This document shows positions 1 through 19,510 of a stretch of DNA of 64,000 nt, piece by piece (position 1 is the first letter of the stretch; each line of letters opens with the position of its first letter). A program made the position numbers and the translations under genes. Source of the DNA: Glandiceps talaboti. Its lineage: Eukaryota > Hemichordata > Enteropneusta > Spengelidae. The stretch is taken from assembly GCF_964340395.1 (NCBI RefSeq), contig NC_135571.1:4262453-4326452 (forward strand), read 5' to 3'. A model generated the notes under the pieces. It was not told the DNA's origin. It did not search any database and saw only the letters and a list, made by a program, of their open reading frames with translations.

Positions 1-170
<170 letters not shown>

Positions 171-182
171 ATTTGCGCTTTG

Positions 183-421
183 ATTACAACCAAGAAAGAG
201 TTCCAGTACTACCAAAACTATTACGCTCTGCCACTGCGGTATGGAGCACTGACTTAGCAGATTGATACTCACCAAGTTATATATATATATATATAACTCG
301 GTGAGTATCAATCTGCTAGGACAGTGCTCTATACCGCAGTGACAGAGCGCAGTAGTTTTGAAAGTACTGGAACTCTTTCTTGATTGTAACTCGGAGTTTC
401 ACGCATTGTGCGATCATCAGA
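183..421. repeat. Fold-back flank of the Penelope-like element (left)
   Basis: Bases 183-279 and 290-390 are inverted copies of each other around a short AT loop. The 290-421 part is also the inverted counterpart of 1326-1450. It therefore forms both a local hairpin and one side of a long inverted repeat bracketing the retroelement remnant. Confidence 0.85.
396..420 (-). ncRNA. Hammerhead-ribozyme-like core
   Basis: On the minus strand this reads CTGATGA, a short hairpin (CGCA-CAA-TGCG), then GAAAC. That matches the conserved hammerhead CUGANGA-stem II-GAAA core. Penelope-like elements are known to carry such ribozymes in their terminal repeats. I could not identify stems I and III with confidence, so activity is unproven. 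The opposite flank (1326-1350, +) has TTGATGA, a change in the invariant C. Confidence 0.45.
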
Positions 422-589
422 CAACTAGGTTTCTACTCTCTGGATGTACTGTTTATATAGAGTGCAGACAATAGAAATGTCATCGCTATTGTCTGTGTCG
501 GTGGGTAGGTGTTGTATGTGTGGAGGTATTGGTTGTTATTGTGTGGGTTATTGGGTGCGGACAAGTAAGTGTTGGCGGGTTGTTACATG

Positions 590-1325
590 TTGGGCTTTGA
601 TATTCCGTTAGTTAACGGGTTTAGTATAGGTGATAGATGCTCTATTGAAGTTGGACAAATAAAACTTATTCTCGTGTCGGCATTTAGATATCAACTCAGT
701 TCTTTTGTTTAGTGTGGAGTGTTTGTCTGCTTTAATAATGGTTACTTTTTCGGTTAAACACAGGTTGCATCGTTTTGTTTTATTGGTGTATGCTTGGGCT
801 GTCTTGCTGATGGACCAGGATACGGAAAAAGGCTCGTTGTTTCTTTTCAGTTTCCAAATGTGTTTTGATAATTCTGTGATGTTTTCGTATTTTTCATGTT
901 TGAATGACTGTTTAATTGTGGTTGTCGTATCCCTGTTTGAAGTTGTTCTCTGTTAGACCGATATATACTTTTGTTTGTTTTTTTCCGTGGACGGTGGCTT
1001 GGTATACGATGTTTTCCGTATGGCATTCGCCGTTCAAAGGGCATTCGCCGTTCAAAGGGCAGGTGTCTTTCTGCCTGCAATTACACGGTTTTTGAGTGGG
1101 TTTAGTTTCGCTGTTGGAGATGGTGGCGTTGTGCGCTTTGATTATGGTAGCCATGTTTGGCACGCAGCTATAACTGACGTTGACATTGTTTCTGTTGAAT
1201 ATTTTGTGTAACTTGGAATCTGCTGGGAAATGTTTTGTGATTAGGTTGAGGAATCGTTTGCCTACATTGGTGGCTACGTTTTTGCTGTATGGTGGGTTGA
1301 ACCAGATGGTGTTTCTGTTTCTATC

Positions 1326-1345
<20 letters not shown>
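590..1345 (-). mobile_element. Penelope-like retroelement, 3' part (GIY-YIG endonuclease region), degenerate
   Basis: The minus strand encodes RNRNTIWFNPPYSKNVATNV, then KHFP...LHKIFNRN, SYSCVPNM, a Cys/His cluster CNCRQKDTCPLNG, and IVYQAT...VYIGLTENNFK, the start of a GIY-YIG endonuclease. This is the well-known C-terminal signature of Penelope-like elements. The frame breaks by one base near 914, after which the family sequence (ELSKHIWKLK, KRCNLCLTEK, LISKCRHENKF) continues in another frame to about 600. There is no reverse transcriptase domain, so the copy is 5'-truncated and inactive. Confidence 0.88.
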
Positions 1346-1571
<226 letters not shown>

Positions 1572-2439
1572 GTACGTACATAATGAGCGCTTGCATGGAC
1601 CTGATTTCTGATACACCATCGGACTGTACTAGTCTGGTCAAAGAAAGTACAGTAAATTGGATTATTTACTGCTTCGAAAACTTGCAATAGAAAGGTATTG
1701 AGGAAGGTAACATGAACAAACTAAATTTCAAAATTGTTCACGTGTGTATCACGTGTATATTTTTAACATGGGTTTCCATATGTAACAAATGAACAGCTGT
1801 TACTCTATGATGTCCTATTTGAATATAAATTATTTGAATATTAGTCTAAACGTGATGAGAGCGCTGCTACTAATTTAACCACACATGTTGATACGCGTAT
1901 GTTTATTTGAAGAAGGGTTTAGGTGTCAGAAAACGACGCATTTGGAGTAGCTTGTCTGTTAAAAAGAGGATCTAAGAGAAGAAGGTAAGGCGGTCTGTAA
2001 TATCTCGTGCATCGGATACACACACACATTTAGAAAGTAATTTAGAGATAAAACTTACATCCTGGCATTTAGTTTACTAATTCTGGTCCAGTTTGTGATT
2101 TACGAGGTTCGTTTCGTTTATTGTTATACCGAATACTAGTCATAATTTACAATAATTAAAAAATATCTCATCTTGGAATTTAATGGTGAAATTTTTAAAC
2201 AGTTTACGTAAAATGACCGAAATGTTACATAATTACGATAATAAGAATTTTGTTATTTTGCCGGAATATTAAAGTGTGATTATCTCTGATCTATCGTGCA
2301 AATCTCTCTGAATCCGGTATACAACAATTGTTGACGTACTCATAAAACATTTGAAGTGATCACTTTACTGTAACTGTATCAGTCGATATATATTCAGTGT
2401 TATTCTGTGTGGGAACTTTCTCGACGTTTTTACATTGAC
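1572..2439. other. Non-coding stretch
   Basis: AT-rich single-copy-looking sequence. I see no coding frame, RNA gene or repeat I can support. Confidence 0.5.
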
Positions 2440-2760
2440 GAAACACATGGTACTACCAAACCAGAGTGACTATAGCGTTTCAATTAGGCGGTAAGATGTT
2501 TTTTTTATGTCTCATTCACCTATTTTTATTACAAGGCATGTAATTGAAAACAAAATGTAGACACTGAGAGCGAGCAAGCATTGAAATCGATACATTTATC
2601 TCACTTTGAACACAAATCAACATCACTGTCGGATGAAACAAGGAAGATTTAAACACAAAACGGTTTACTTGTTTTCATAGAGATAAGATGTAACATTTCG
2701 TTTGCGTGCGCACGATCAGTGTATGTGTGATTCGTAGCAAAAAACGTTGTGCAAGATGTA
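2440..2760 (+). repeat. Dispersed repeat, copy 1 (pairs with 53400-54110)
   Basis: Shares ACTACCAAACCAGA, TTTCAATTA, ATTTATCTCACT, CACAAATCAACAT and TGATTCGTAGCAAAAA-type segments in the same order with 53400-54110, where the copy is split by a younger 387-bp insertion. Confidence 0.7.
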
Positions 2761-3555
2761 TCGTGGTGAAATTCTGTAAATCTTTCCAGTTTTGGTAGTA
2801 TCACCAACTGACCTTTTTTATGTCATACTCTCCATAGTTGTTAGAAGTTCATGTATACACAAGAAAACAACTAAACACTATATAACTGATGTCATAAACA
2901 AAGAAAGTGCAATACAAAAAAAAATAATGAAAAAGGCAAGCTTGGAGAGTATTTTGATCTGTTGCTACGTTTATAGTTGATGTAAAAGATCGACTCCAAG
3001 TCGTGAGCACTCTGGCTAAAACTTTCGTGTACATTTTTGGTTGTGTAGTATTCTTCCTGTCCATGTATAATATATGTAACTACATTTGAATTACACATTG
3101 AACCAAACAATCAAGTCTTTATCACACAACGTTCAGAATCATGACAGTAGATGTTTACATATGTTATATAACTGCGGCTGCTAAAATATTCACACACTCA
3201 TTACCGCAATTTCAAGGGTTTGGGTGGGCGGGCGGGCAAGGGCGGTTTTGGACACCCGCGGGCAACACTGGTGATTACCGCCTACTTGAATAAGATCACC
3301 TCCCTAAATTAATGTAATTTTTTTTATAAAGAAAAAATATAAGCTTTTCTATGGGTCCAAAATGAACAATTCAAAATATGAGTGATATCGATTACAAAAT
3401 GACCCCTAGGGTCAACTAAAACTTCATACGTAACGAGTGATGCCATTGTCATCGTCGTAAACCACAGCCTCTTTTACGGCACCGTCCAAGTCACACCGCT
3501 AAGAGTTTGTTTCGCAATTTTGCAGAAAAAATAACAACTCTGGTTTGCGAGAATG

Positions 3556-3890
3556 TTAATGAGGCCATACGGATGAGGATTGCGATTTTATTTTGGATTT
3601 TTAATCTATAAAACAATTTTATGTTGGCTTCCTACTTGAAAAATCAATGTGAAACAGCATAGACCAAGTCCTTGTTTGTAACTCAATACAGTCATGGCAA
3701 AAGATTAATAAATGTGTAAAATGTTTGTTACTGTACGTACGTAGCTTTTTGCAATGTAATGACTTATAAGCGCAGTCTTGGCATATGTGGTTTCACATTG
3801 ATTTTGTAAGTAGGAAGCCATGATAAAATTGTTTTTTCAAATTAAAAATCCAAAATAAAAACCAAATCCTCAACCATATGGCCATTTTAA
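3556..3890. repeat. Fold-back element, family E (complete)
   Basis: Left arm (TTAATGAGGCCATACGGATG, then TTTTGGATTTTTAAT and GGCTTCCTAC) is inverted at the right end (GTAGGAAGCC, ATTAAAAATCCAAAATAAA, ATGGCCATTTTAA). Arms are about 100 bp and the centre about 130 bp. Half copies are at 34925-35030 and 42330-42450. No coding capacity: MITE-like. Confidence 0.75.
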
Positions 3891-5624
3891 TTGGTCATAT
3901 TCATTCGAGGTTCATTGTATTCAGGAGTCCTTGACAGTTATTCACGGGTACTTGGTCGATATTAAAACAACAAATTATAGTTGCGGGTACTTCTGCAAAA
4001 ACACAGACCAGGATGTGTTGTTATACACGATATTTATGGGATACTTGGCCTTTTGATCCGTGTAACAAATTGGGATGCTAATGAGGCACACATTAACATG
4101 GTAACAGCTTTAACAAACGTTTCTCGGGCAAAAACGGCCATTCAAATCTCCGTTTTAGTTTCGTCTTTTGAACTTGTATGTAGAATACTAAATTTAATGA
4201 CTCAGTTATTCTTGATTAGTCTCCCGTTTCAACGAATTAGCCTTTACGTTGGTACACGGTATAGTTTAAGGGGGGGGGGGCGATTCCATCTTTGCTGCAT
4301 TTCGTATGCACAGAAAAATAATTGCTACCATACGTACATCGCGAGACTTTCAAAAAATAGAGATATGACAATCTGGCAACTCTGGCTCTAAAATTGAGCG
4401 TAATCGGAACCACACACATTTATTAATGGCCTTGTTGGAAACAACCATGTTTTTAATATTTTGCCTTAACTAATAGAGAGTTGAATTAGATCTTAGACTA
4501 TTATTTGTCACCTGCAAAAGTGATGCAAAATAGCAATTAACGTTGCTGCTATTGAAGCATTCAGAAATACACTGTCATAAATAATTTTCTAATGGAAGAA
4601 TAGTTTACAGATCTATGTATGTGGTCAATCGTTTCGTGATTGACAGAAAGACACTATACCTAACATTTAATTTCAATATAACACAAGGCAAATATTTGAC
4701 CTACTATATTTGCATTCGTCGTATATTAATGATAACGGTGTCACTCAACCAGAACAACTGCTGTAATTTATGGATTTTAAATGCACTATTTAACGACTTT
4801 TTAATATTAACTGCTATAGTATATATTTTATCACCTCTTTGGCTATAACTGTTATGAGCCGAGCACGAAATTATTAATGCCACATTTTGGCTCTAAATTT
4901 CCCACCGAAACAGTCCAGACCAGGTCTGTGTTTGTAATTCTGTAAATTGTAAAAAGCACCAAAACATTGTAAAAAGTATAGTACATACAATGGTCTCTTT
5001 AATATTATGTTGTGGAATGTCTGACATCAGGGACTTTTTTTGTTACCTGTACTTTATGTTAATTTTCTTTCTTACTTCAATTTTCTGTGTTATGGAAACT
5101 TTTCTGAAGTAAATGTAAATAATAATATAATGCTCTACATGCAGGTAATGTAGCTTTTAGAGTACTGTCCAGTATGTTTCTGTAGTTTGCAAAACGCACC
5201 AAACCTTGACTATAAATGGTCTAATTCTTCCAATGAACCGAATTACCTGTACACATTAGCTCTTGATGGTATCAATGGTTCGCTGCATTCCGAGTTCAAG
5301 TTCAATTACATTAGTATAGACACGCAGACACATAAATTGATTTCTACATCACTACACATTCTGTCGTATTATTTTAAGGTCACAAACTTTACTGATACTA
5401 CAAATCTACCAAGACATAAGACCAGTTCACTAGAAATAAAACAGAGTGTCGCCTTACTAGTCAAAACATCCTGCTACCATTGCTACAGTTTGTCGTCTAG
5501 TGCGACAAAATGTTACCTTAAAAGTGTTACCTTTTCTTTGTGTAAGCTAAATTAAGGCTATTCGCACCCTAAACGTAGTCAAATTGTGGTAATTTTGTGG
5601 TATGGCAACCAGAGAGCAATATCA
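3891..5624. other. Non-coding DNA upstream of the receptor gene
   Basis: Contains a G10 run near 4271 and a solo end of fold-back family B at 4388-4420 (AAAATTGAGCGTAATCGG, then AACCACACA). Open frames (e.g. 3981-4391, 5187-5555) show no family resemblance. Confidence 0.5.
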
Positions 5625-5990
5625 ATTAGGGGTGAGATCAGTAGTTCAATGTAATATAAAAAAACAACTAATTCTTATACTTAGGCTTCAGACCCTCAAA
5701 TCACACAATCAATTTCCAATCAATGTGTATTAGTACGTAGTGCTATGAATTTAAAGCCAGTATGTAGTGAGTAAAAATAGTTCTGACACTTTACATTATT
5801 TTTGTGGCAAGCAAATTTGACATATTTAAAAGAAATAATTGTATATAGGGGTACAAAACATCCATTAAAAGTAAAATCAAATTTGTAGGATAAGAACTAA
5901 TATGCCCCCCCCCCCCACACACACATACCCCAAAGTAAAATATTTTAGTTTTTTTTATCCTACATTGAACTATTGATCTCACCCCTTAGT
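5625..5990. repeat. Fold-back element upstream of the receptor gene
   Basis: TTAGGGGTGAGATCA, TAGTTCAATGTA and a long A-run at the left are inverted at the right (T-run, TACATTGAACTA, TGATCTCACCCCTTAG). Arms are about 45 bp. The centre includes a C13 run at about 5906. Confidence 0.75.
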
Positions 5991-6288
5991 AAGTTTAATA
6001 TCGAGCACAGTGATTTGCTGTACTTCTGTTTTGGGTTATCTGATTTTTATTGCAGTTAATGCCATATTTCGATCATAACATTTAATATATATTTAATATA
6101 TAACAACAAGTTTAATTTTTTCATGCTATTTTTTAAATTGAAGTCTAGGTCTGATAATTTGTTGGATTAGTAAAATAGTAATGCTTTCAAGTTTCGCAAT
6201 CCTTATTGTATTATGTGTTGGAAAATCTAACATTAATTTGACGATCTGTTTTTCAGCTGTTGAATGTGTATGTTGGACCTATGTGAAG

Positions 6289-11843
<5,555 letters not shown>

Positions 11844-12129
11844 GTAACTTAGCGTATAAGGGTGACAGTCTATATTGGAGTGTACAGAGAGCTTTTCAGA
11901 TACATATAGTCCAAAGGGAACATCTAATCCATCTAATTTTTGAGCAGTAGAGCTGAAATTGCCAGGTCAAATTATAAATTCAAATATTCATGACATGTAT
12001 TATCAACAGCAAACACAGGCAGGGATGTAGATGAGGGCAGGTAGCCGGCAAAATATACCGTTACTCTGCAATTTTTGCAGGCTACTTTTACAGGAATTTG
12101 TGTTCACAGATTCGTCGGTTCATCCACTT

Positions 12130-12147
12130 TACACACACACCCACACA

Positions 12148-12216
<69 letters not shown>

Positions 12217-12217
12217 T
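12130..12217 (+). repeat. Microsatellite (CA)n(TA)n
   Basis: About 75 bp of CA with a few interruptions, then TA, about 290 bp after the receptor stop codon. Confidence 0.96.
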
Positions 12218-13477
12218 GTTGAGCAGATTCCTGAGTCTCCCTCATAGGTTTTACTGACTACTTTTCCAATTTTACCAAATTATTTTCACAATTAACAACA
12301 TCCCTGACACTCATATGAGTATGGAATATTTTAAAATCAACAGTCTGTTTGTAAGACAACTATATTAAGGCCTAGGCTGCAATTTGAAGAATCAAACCTG
12401 TTAATATCACTTAGTCTGTAGAAGGTGCAAGCAAGATTTTTGGTAGCATGCACGGCATTAGAGCTCTAGCTAGCTGACAATGTTAGATAATTAGGTAAGT
12501 CACACATGTACATGATGTTTTGTAAGTACCATTTAAACGAAAACAGTATATGTGACTTGAAAACCACCCATGGGGCTCATACGTGTTATTCTATTTTGTA
12601 ACTTTATATCGGACAATGTAATACCGGAATGGGTTGTAAATTGAGAAGGATTTACAGTTTTCAGTAAATGCTATATACGACATTGACAGACACTTGAAAT
12701 GTCCACAGTTTGAATGATATATATATATATCTTTGTTTTATAAGAATTTGTTTAAGCCCTACAGTAATTTTGGAGAAATGTGATTTAGAAATTTTCTCTG
12801 TTAAATGTCCGGTCAAAGGTTGACTTCCAGGCGATGACGAAGGCCAATGACAAAAAGTGGTCCATCCCAGTAACACAGACATAGTTAACTCGCGATTTTT
12901 TCTTGTCGCCCTTTGACGCTTTAAGAATGAGAGAAGAACATTTTGTGATACAAAATGTGCTATTTTTTTCCTGAGCAAATTTGTTATATATTTGGCATAT
13001 ATACAATATAACATATAATATATTCAATATAACAAAACAGTATTGAATTACTACATTTATTCACGACTTTGAAATGTATATTATCTTTCTCGAAATCGAT
13101 TTTAATTATGGTGGTGGTTTTACAACAATATGTGGGTTTGATATTGATATAATACGCTGTTTCAATGACAGTCAAATACATTTACATATAATTTACATCA
13201 AATTCATCACTGTGTTATTTTTTATTAATCTGTGAACTTGGATCTTTACTTTATTTAGAGGTTTAAAATCATTCGTATAAACCTATTTAGCTAAATGTCA
13301 CACTATAAAGACAACACAGTCTGGTCTGGACATGATAATATTGATTATGAAATACAATATAAAACTAGTAGAATCACAAAATCACTTACTTCACTAAAGA
13401 TAATCATCACTCAGGAGTCGGGAATATTAATTGTGCAACCATGAATGCATTGTTCAGCCAATTGTCAGTGCAATGCG

Positions 13478-13617
13478 TCCACACCAAAGATTCCCTAAAG
13501 GCACAAGATCAACTTGATGTTTCTCTGAAATCGCAAGTAATTGTAGGTGATGTAAAATCATGAAATGACTCTCCAGAACCCATAGTTTATGAAAATGTCT
13601 GGAGTGGTTTCCCCCTT
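13478..13617. repeat. Fold-back family C, partial copy
   Basis: Shares CCTAAAGGCACAAGATCAAC, AATCGCAAGTAATTGTAGGT and TAGTTTATGAAAAT with 23871-24130 and 33306-33560. Only one side is kept. Confidence 0.75.
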
Positions 13618-14284
13618 TCAGAGAAACACACCCCTTCAAAAAGTGTGTAGAATCAACCTGCTGGCATATCTTCTGGCATATCTTCAAAACATGCGCCTGC
13701 TACAACATAATTTCAGAAGATTATTCACATTGTCATATATGGCGCTAAATAAATTTGGAATGCCTGAACCCACCACCCCAAACATACATCGATCCATGCA
13801 TTCTTTTTAACCAAAGTTGTGGTATTTGCGAGGTGGCTTACATATCTAATATGTAGACGTTACATATAGCCTATAGACTCATTTACAGCTCAGCACGAGC
13901 TGCAACTGGGATGGTGTTTGAAACTTTTTTTTTCGGTCATAGCGACTTACTCATAATGCTGTCCACCTTGAAAAGTACTTGCTTTCCATGTATTTGTTGT
14001 AGCAGTGCACACAGTATGTGCAATATATCCCATCAAATCAATTTTTTGACCACAATGAAAATCAACACCCCATGAATCACGGTTTTAATATATTACACGA
14101 TAGTATACTACTTAGAGAAAAAACAGACCTCTAATTGACATGTACAATTCTATCTAATTGTTTGTATTTTAACAAATTTCAGTGAATATGGTGTTGCTTG
14201 TCTGGTCGAAAAATATATACCACAGATACAACTAGTGCAGGTTTATGAAGTATTTGGTATAGATTGCATCGGTCCAATTCATAC

Positions 14285-14681
14285 AGTGAATTTCACAATA
14301 CCGTGCAGCTTTTCTGTTTGATACAACCACCCACAAACCAATAAGAAACTGCACATGCCACACTTCAATAGCAAGATCGCATTTTTGCTACATTTATTCG
14401 AAGTGAAGTAAACCATTTAAATGTATTGCAACTCAATGCAGACATTCGGGCGCCAATGTTTTTCTTAGACAAACACCCCATGAAGGACGCGTAAACTTTC
14501 CTTTGCGATGTTCATTTGATGTCTGTATGGTGGCATGTGTAGTTAATTTCACTCACACAATATGTGGCAAGAACCTGTACTCATCAATCTTGTTATCTTA
14601 AATTGTAGCATGTCCAGTTCTTATTGATTTCTGCATGGTTGTATCAAGCAGACAAGTTGACGGTATTGTGAAATTCGCTGC
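14285..14681. repeat. Fold-back family D (complete)
   Basis: AGTGAATTTCACAATACCG and TTGATACAACCA at the left are inverted at the right (TGGTTGTATCAA, CGGTATTGTGAAATTC). Arms are about 75 bp and imperfect. Half copies are at 33868-33990 and 63262-63345. Confidence 0.75.
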
Positions 14682-15984
14682 ATGTCATGTATTTGCTAGG
14701 TCAGTATAATGTACAGATCATCTTGGTAGTATTTTGGGATGATAAATATTATAACTACAGTTTGTGTCATTTGTGTAACACATCTAAAAATACGTCATGT
14801 GTATAGTACTAGTGTACAGGATTTTCCACCATATCAACACTTAGGATCAGTAAATATACGTCAAAAATAAACTGCATACCAGAACATAGAATTTATCAAA
14901 GGCCTTAGTTTGGCCTCATGGCCTTCTAGTCCAAGACAGAGCAAGGTGACATAGATACTCACAGCTCAACAGTTAAAACCAAAGTATGTCCATAAATGTA
15001 TTAGGGAGCCTATAATACATCCATGGGCTGTCTGACATGGTCCATGGAGCTAGGAAGGACTACCTCCATGCATGGTCTAACCTCTGACTCTTTTATCGTT
15101 ACAATAATTAAATTACAAGAACGTCCGAAGATAACAATAGACCATTATGGTCGTCTTGGAGCCTGGAACAAAGCATGTTTGGCGACATGTATAAACAGTG
15201 TCATATCAGAACCGTAACACAGCAAATATAAATTCATGACAACAGTGTGCACGGAATAGAAAGAAAACTGACATAGATACAGTCACCATCGTTTTTGTCA
15301 CGGATGATAATAGCGTGAATTTACCTGCGATTCCTTCAATACGTTGGGGGAAATGTCTCCACCGACCGGTACCCAGTATATGACCAACAACTCAAATGAC
15401 GAGATTGAGGTAAACACGTATTCGTCAAGTGCCACGTGGTTAAAATGGTCTGTTGCCCACCTGTTGCTCTCAATGACTTGCTAATTTGTGAACACGTGCT
15501 GAAAGTGACACGGGGGGGGGGGGGGGATTACTAAATATCCATTTCGGTTCAGATCCACAGTGTATGTATCAGTGGTGTTTTACCAACTTTTGTAGGCGGC
15601 GACAGTAATTCAAGGCTTGAATTTATCAATAGACTTTCTTGAATACATGCAGAATACTTGAAAGGAGAATAATTATGCACCTGTTATGACTAGAATTATG
15701 TTGATTTTTCTGAGTACTCATGACCAAGAAATTTGCATGTTATCCTCTTCCTGATGTCCGACTATGACATTGAAACATATTTTATTCAAAGCTCGTGTTT
15801 TGTGTAGTTTATGCCATATTGGTACATTATTATGCATAATTTCAACTTGTTGATTCTTAAGCGTCCTTTTGCATTTGTTGTGCATATTTAAAAAAGAAGA
15901 AATATAGTGTTGGGGAAGTTAAAAAGTAAGGAACATCCAAGCATACAAAACATAGTTATGGATATCATTGTTGCACACAGAGGG

Positions 15985-16210
15985 GGGTTCCCTACCAGTG
16001 TTTTTGTGGAGGGTGGTAAGTAGGTAAAATTTAATCAAGTTCCTTTGTCATTTTACCAGGGTTCCCTACCAGTGTTTCTGTAAATAAAGGGTGGTAAGTA
16101 GGTAAAATCTATCCAAGTTCTGGTAACTTTACCAGGGTTACCTACCAGTGTTTGTGAAAGTGTGGACAGTAGGTAAAATCAACCCGAGTTCCCAGTGGTA
16201 TCTGGTATTC
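15985..16210 (+). repeat. Minisatellite, about 75 bp x3
   Basis: Three head-to-tail units each with CCTACCAGTGTTT, GTAGGTAAAAT and CAAGTTC. Unit starts are at about 15987, 16061 and 16137. Confidence 0.85.
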
Positions 16211-16385
16211 CCCCACCAACATTATGTAAATCAATACATGGTGCCAATATATTAGATTTCATTCTCTGTGTAGTCAGGGTCGCCAACTCTAATAATAACA
16301 ACACTGTAGACTGACACACTTCAACTGATGATTTAACACTTTCCAAGGTACAAATATTGCACACGACACATACACACAACTCAAA

Positions 16386-16535
16386 TATACATACATACAT
16401 ACATACATACATACATACATACATACACTCAAATATACATACATACATACATACATACACACACATACATATATACATACATACATACATATATACATAC
16501 ATACATACATACACACACATACATACATACATACA

Positions 16536-16569
<34 letters not shown>

Positions 16570-16582
16570 CATACATACATCC
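16386..16582 (+). repeat. Microsatellite (CATA)n with ACAC interruptions
   Basis: About 195 bp, internally duplicated (the CTCAAATATACATA block occurs twice). Confidence 0.96.
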
Positions 16583-17210
16583 CACACCCCACCTCACCCC
16601 ATCCCACCCACACCAGTACATCCAAATTAGATTACAAATCTGAAAGTCATTTATTTTCTTATCGTGCGACATCCTGAACAGTAGGTTTACACATTACAAA
16701 ATACATTTAGTAAATATGTCCACTTGAAAATTAAACACTTTTATCATCAAAATGCAATTGCAAAGTAAATGATACGAGTCATTTTTCAAATTGTGCAAAT
16801 GAAAACATTTGTAGCACCCAGTAGTCAAAATATAAACAGAGAATTTCAGTTTGAACATTTGAAAATGTGATACACTAAACAGATTGATTCTCCATTTAAA
16901 CCAACTATATCGCTCTTCAAGGGTAACTGTAAATAATAGTTACTGTGTAGAAACTCCGCCTTTTAGCTTACTAAAAGACAGACAATTTCTGAGATTAAAA
17001 TTCTTGTTTGATGTGGTAAATGAGTCCAACAAGTGCGTGATAGCGTAGCCTTTGTTGTGCAGATATAAACCCTGTAATTAAAATAGTGTAAAAACTGGAC
17101 ATTCACAAAAAATAGATCCTGGAAGTCATTAAAAACACCACCGTACTGTGAGTACAATTAAAACAATGGCATTCAATAGCTTATATCAATATGTCACAAT
17201 AATAGTTTTA

Positions 17211-17376
17211 GTATCGAATTGAACTTTTGTTCCAAACACTAACTTGAAAATTGACCATAAATTGGTCATATGTACTGAATAATTGGTCAATTTGTTGACA
17301 AAGACTGAAGTGTGCAGTCAAAAATTTCAAGTAAAGTTTTCAAGTTTGTGTTAGGAACAAAAGTTCAATTCAATAC
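17211..17376. repeat. Fold-back element, 166 bp
   Basis: Left GTATCGAATTGAACTTTTGT, then TCC, is inverted at the right (GGAACAAAAGTTCAATTCAA, then TAC). Arms are about 38 bp with few mismatches. Confidence 0.75.
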
Positions 17377-19504
17377 TGTGATTTACTAACACAGATGAAA
17401 TTTTCATTTGAAAATAATAGTTTTAGTTTGTATCTTTCTTCAATAGTTAATTGAAAACTTGGTTTTTGCTGGACAATCATAAGATAAATGAAAACAGACA
17501 CAGATACGGACTGTGGTAAAAAGCAATATCCAGAGAGATTAATTTGAGTAAGATAGCACTCAATTGTTTTTTATCTTGAAAACTTTCAACTGATTTGTGT
17601 CTGCAATATATATACAATATGCAATGTTATGTTATAAAGACAAAAGATTGTACATGTTGGCCAATAGAGGGCTCTAATTGGAAATAGAATTTCAATAGGG
17701 AAGTGTGGGCAGAGTCGTTCACTGCTGTTCAAACTCCTAGTTTCACAGAGTGTAATTATAACATGTGATAGCATTATCTACCACGGATGGCTATATATCC
17801 CACGGCAGTTTTCACTGAAGTTGCATTGGAATTCATATGTTGTTGGCACCTAACAAATTCAAAAATATTCATGTTAAAGTTATCTTATATTATTATTACG
17901 CCTAGAAAAAAATGATCACATGCTTAGCATTTACTGGATAAATCTATTGAGACACTAAAAATTATGGCTGTAAAATATGTCATGTTGCTCCATCCTGACT
18001 GGCCTGCTCTATCTATGAAAGGAGTTGACTGTGAGGGCGTCCCATCATGGTGTACCTTATTGACTACAAAGTAACTATTATGACTTGATTAAACCAATGT
18101 ATTATTGGACTCCACTGTCATTTCCAGGGGAAACTGGTCATTTCAACTGTAGTACGACACTGGTAATCCAACCTTTAGTTTACAAAGTTTGTGTCTATCT
18201 TAGAAAACCGAAGGCTCAACTACCAGTGTAATATGAATGGTGACTACTGCAATGTACTGATGCATTGCCACACATTTAGCTAATAATAGTCAGAACATTA
18301 CCTACAATGCACAAAGTTGAATAACAGTTTACTTTGATAACACCACTGAATTATTCACTGTTGCAAATAAACCCTATCATTTGATGACATCCTTACAGCT
18401 AAATGTACACAGTGATGTCTAAGAACAACAAACCACAGTAACCGTAAGAGGTGCCAAATTTGAAATTTGTTATGATTCAAGTTATCAATAATGATATACA
18501 CACTTGCATGGCTTTTCTGCTGATCAGACCCTTCTAAATTTTGTACAAAGACACACACCTACTATGGTAATGTATTATTGCAGTAGTTCATCATTTATAC
18601 TTCGACTAGAAGCATTGTAAACGGCATTTACAATGGTCTGAAAAGTCAAAATGTGCAACACACTACAATTTTACATTTCCATTTCTTTGAACAAAACATA
18701 ACAAAACTACCAAATTTTAAATCATTCCTAGAAACTGAACAAAAATAGAATTAATACATTTAATATCGAAAAGACTTTCCTTAAAACTGGTCCCCAGCAC
18801 ACAAAAAATTGCAATGACAATATATAATCTATATTTACAAAATATTTTGAAATATCAAAAATTGTAATAAAATCACAGATTGATTATTTTCCATTACTAA
18901 TACAAGAAAAAGTCTGTAATATTTTAGATAAATATTTAGGAAATCTTGGATTAAATTTTTACATGACTTATGGTAGAAAAGATTCTGAAATATTTGTACA
19001 AATATTCAACTATGTTTTGGCCAAAAAAAAGAGAATTGTTTCTGGTCAGTGCGCGCATCACTTAAATACCCTCACGTCAGTCCTTTTTTTCATGTTTGTC
19101 CAGCCAAAGCAGTCTGCAGAGCCGTGGGGAAACACAAAAAAAACTTTCAATGAAGACAACTGCAGAGCCAATCATGGACAAGCAAATGTCATCTGCCCTA
19201 CATACATACTTGCTCTACAGTACTAAATAAAAAGAACAGTTACTGCCATAAATAGTAGACTGAGTGACAGCTTTGTTCAGAATTAAAAAAAAAGAAAAAA
19301 AAGTGTTGTCACACCATTTTAGACAAACTGTTCTGACCAGACTAAACTGTTCTGACCGGAAACAATTCCTCTTTCTTTCTTGGCCTTAATATACAGACAA
19401 AATACAACATTCAATTAATTGTTTACTGAAAGTAAATAATGGAGTGTAATAATATGAGTCATCTGTGAATGATGTAAAGATGGACGAGCTGCAATTGGAA
19501 AGTT

Positions 19505-19510
19505 TTTATT
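19505..19510 (-). promoter_or_regulatory. Candidate poly(A) signal of PLD
   Basis: AATAAA on the minus strand about 185 bp after the PLD stop. Another AATAAA lies at 16650-16655, so a much longer 3' UTR is also possible. Not verified. Confidence 0.35.

Noticed and set aside
847-1080. Separate minus-strand gene (77 aa) in the Penelope-like region
   Set aside because: It is an out-of-frame reading of the same retroelement remnant.
15353-15409. Possible first exon on the plus strand (MSPPTGTQYMTNNSNDEIE then GTAAAC)
   Set aside because: Good start and donor, but no matching downstream exon before the convergent PLD gene and no family resemblance.
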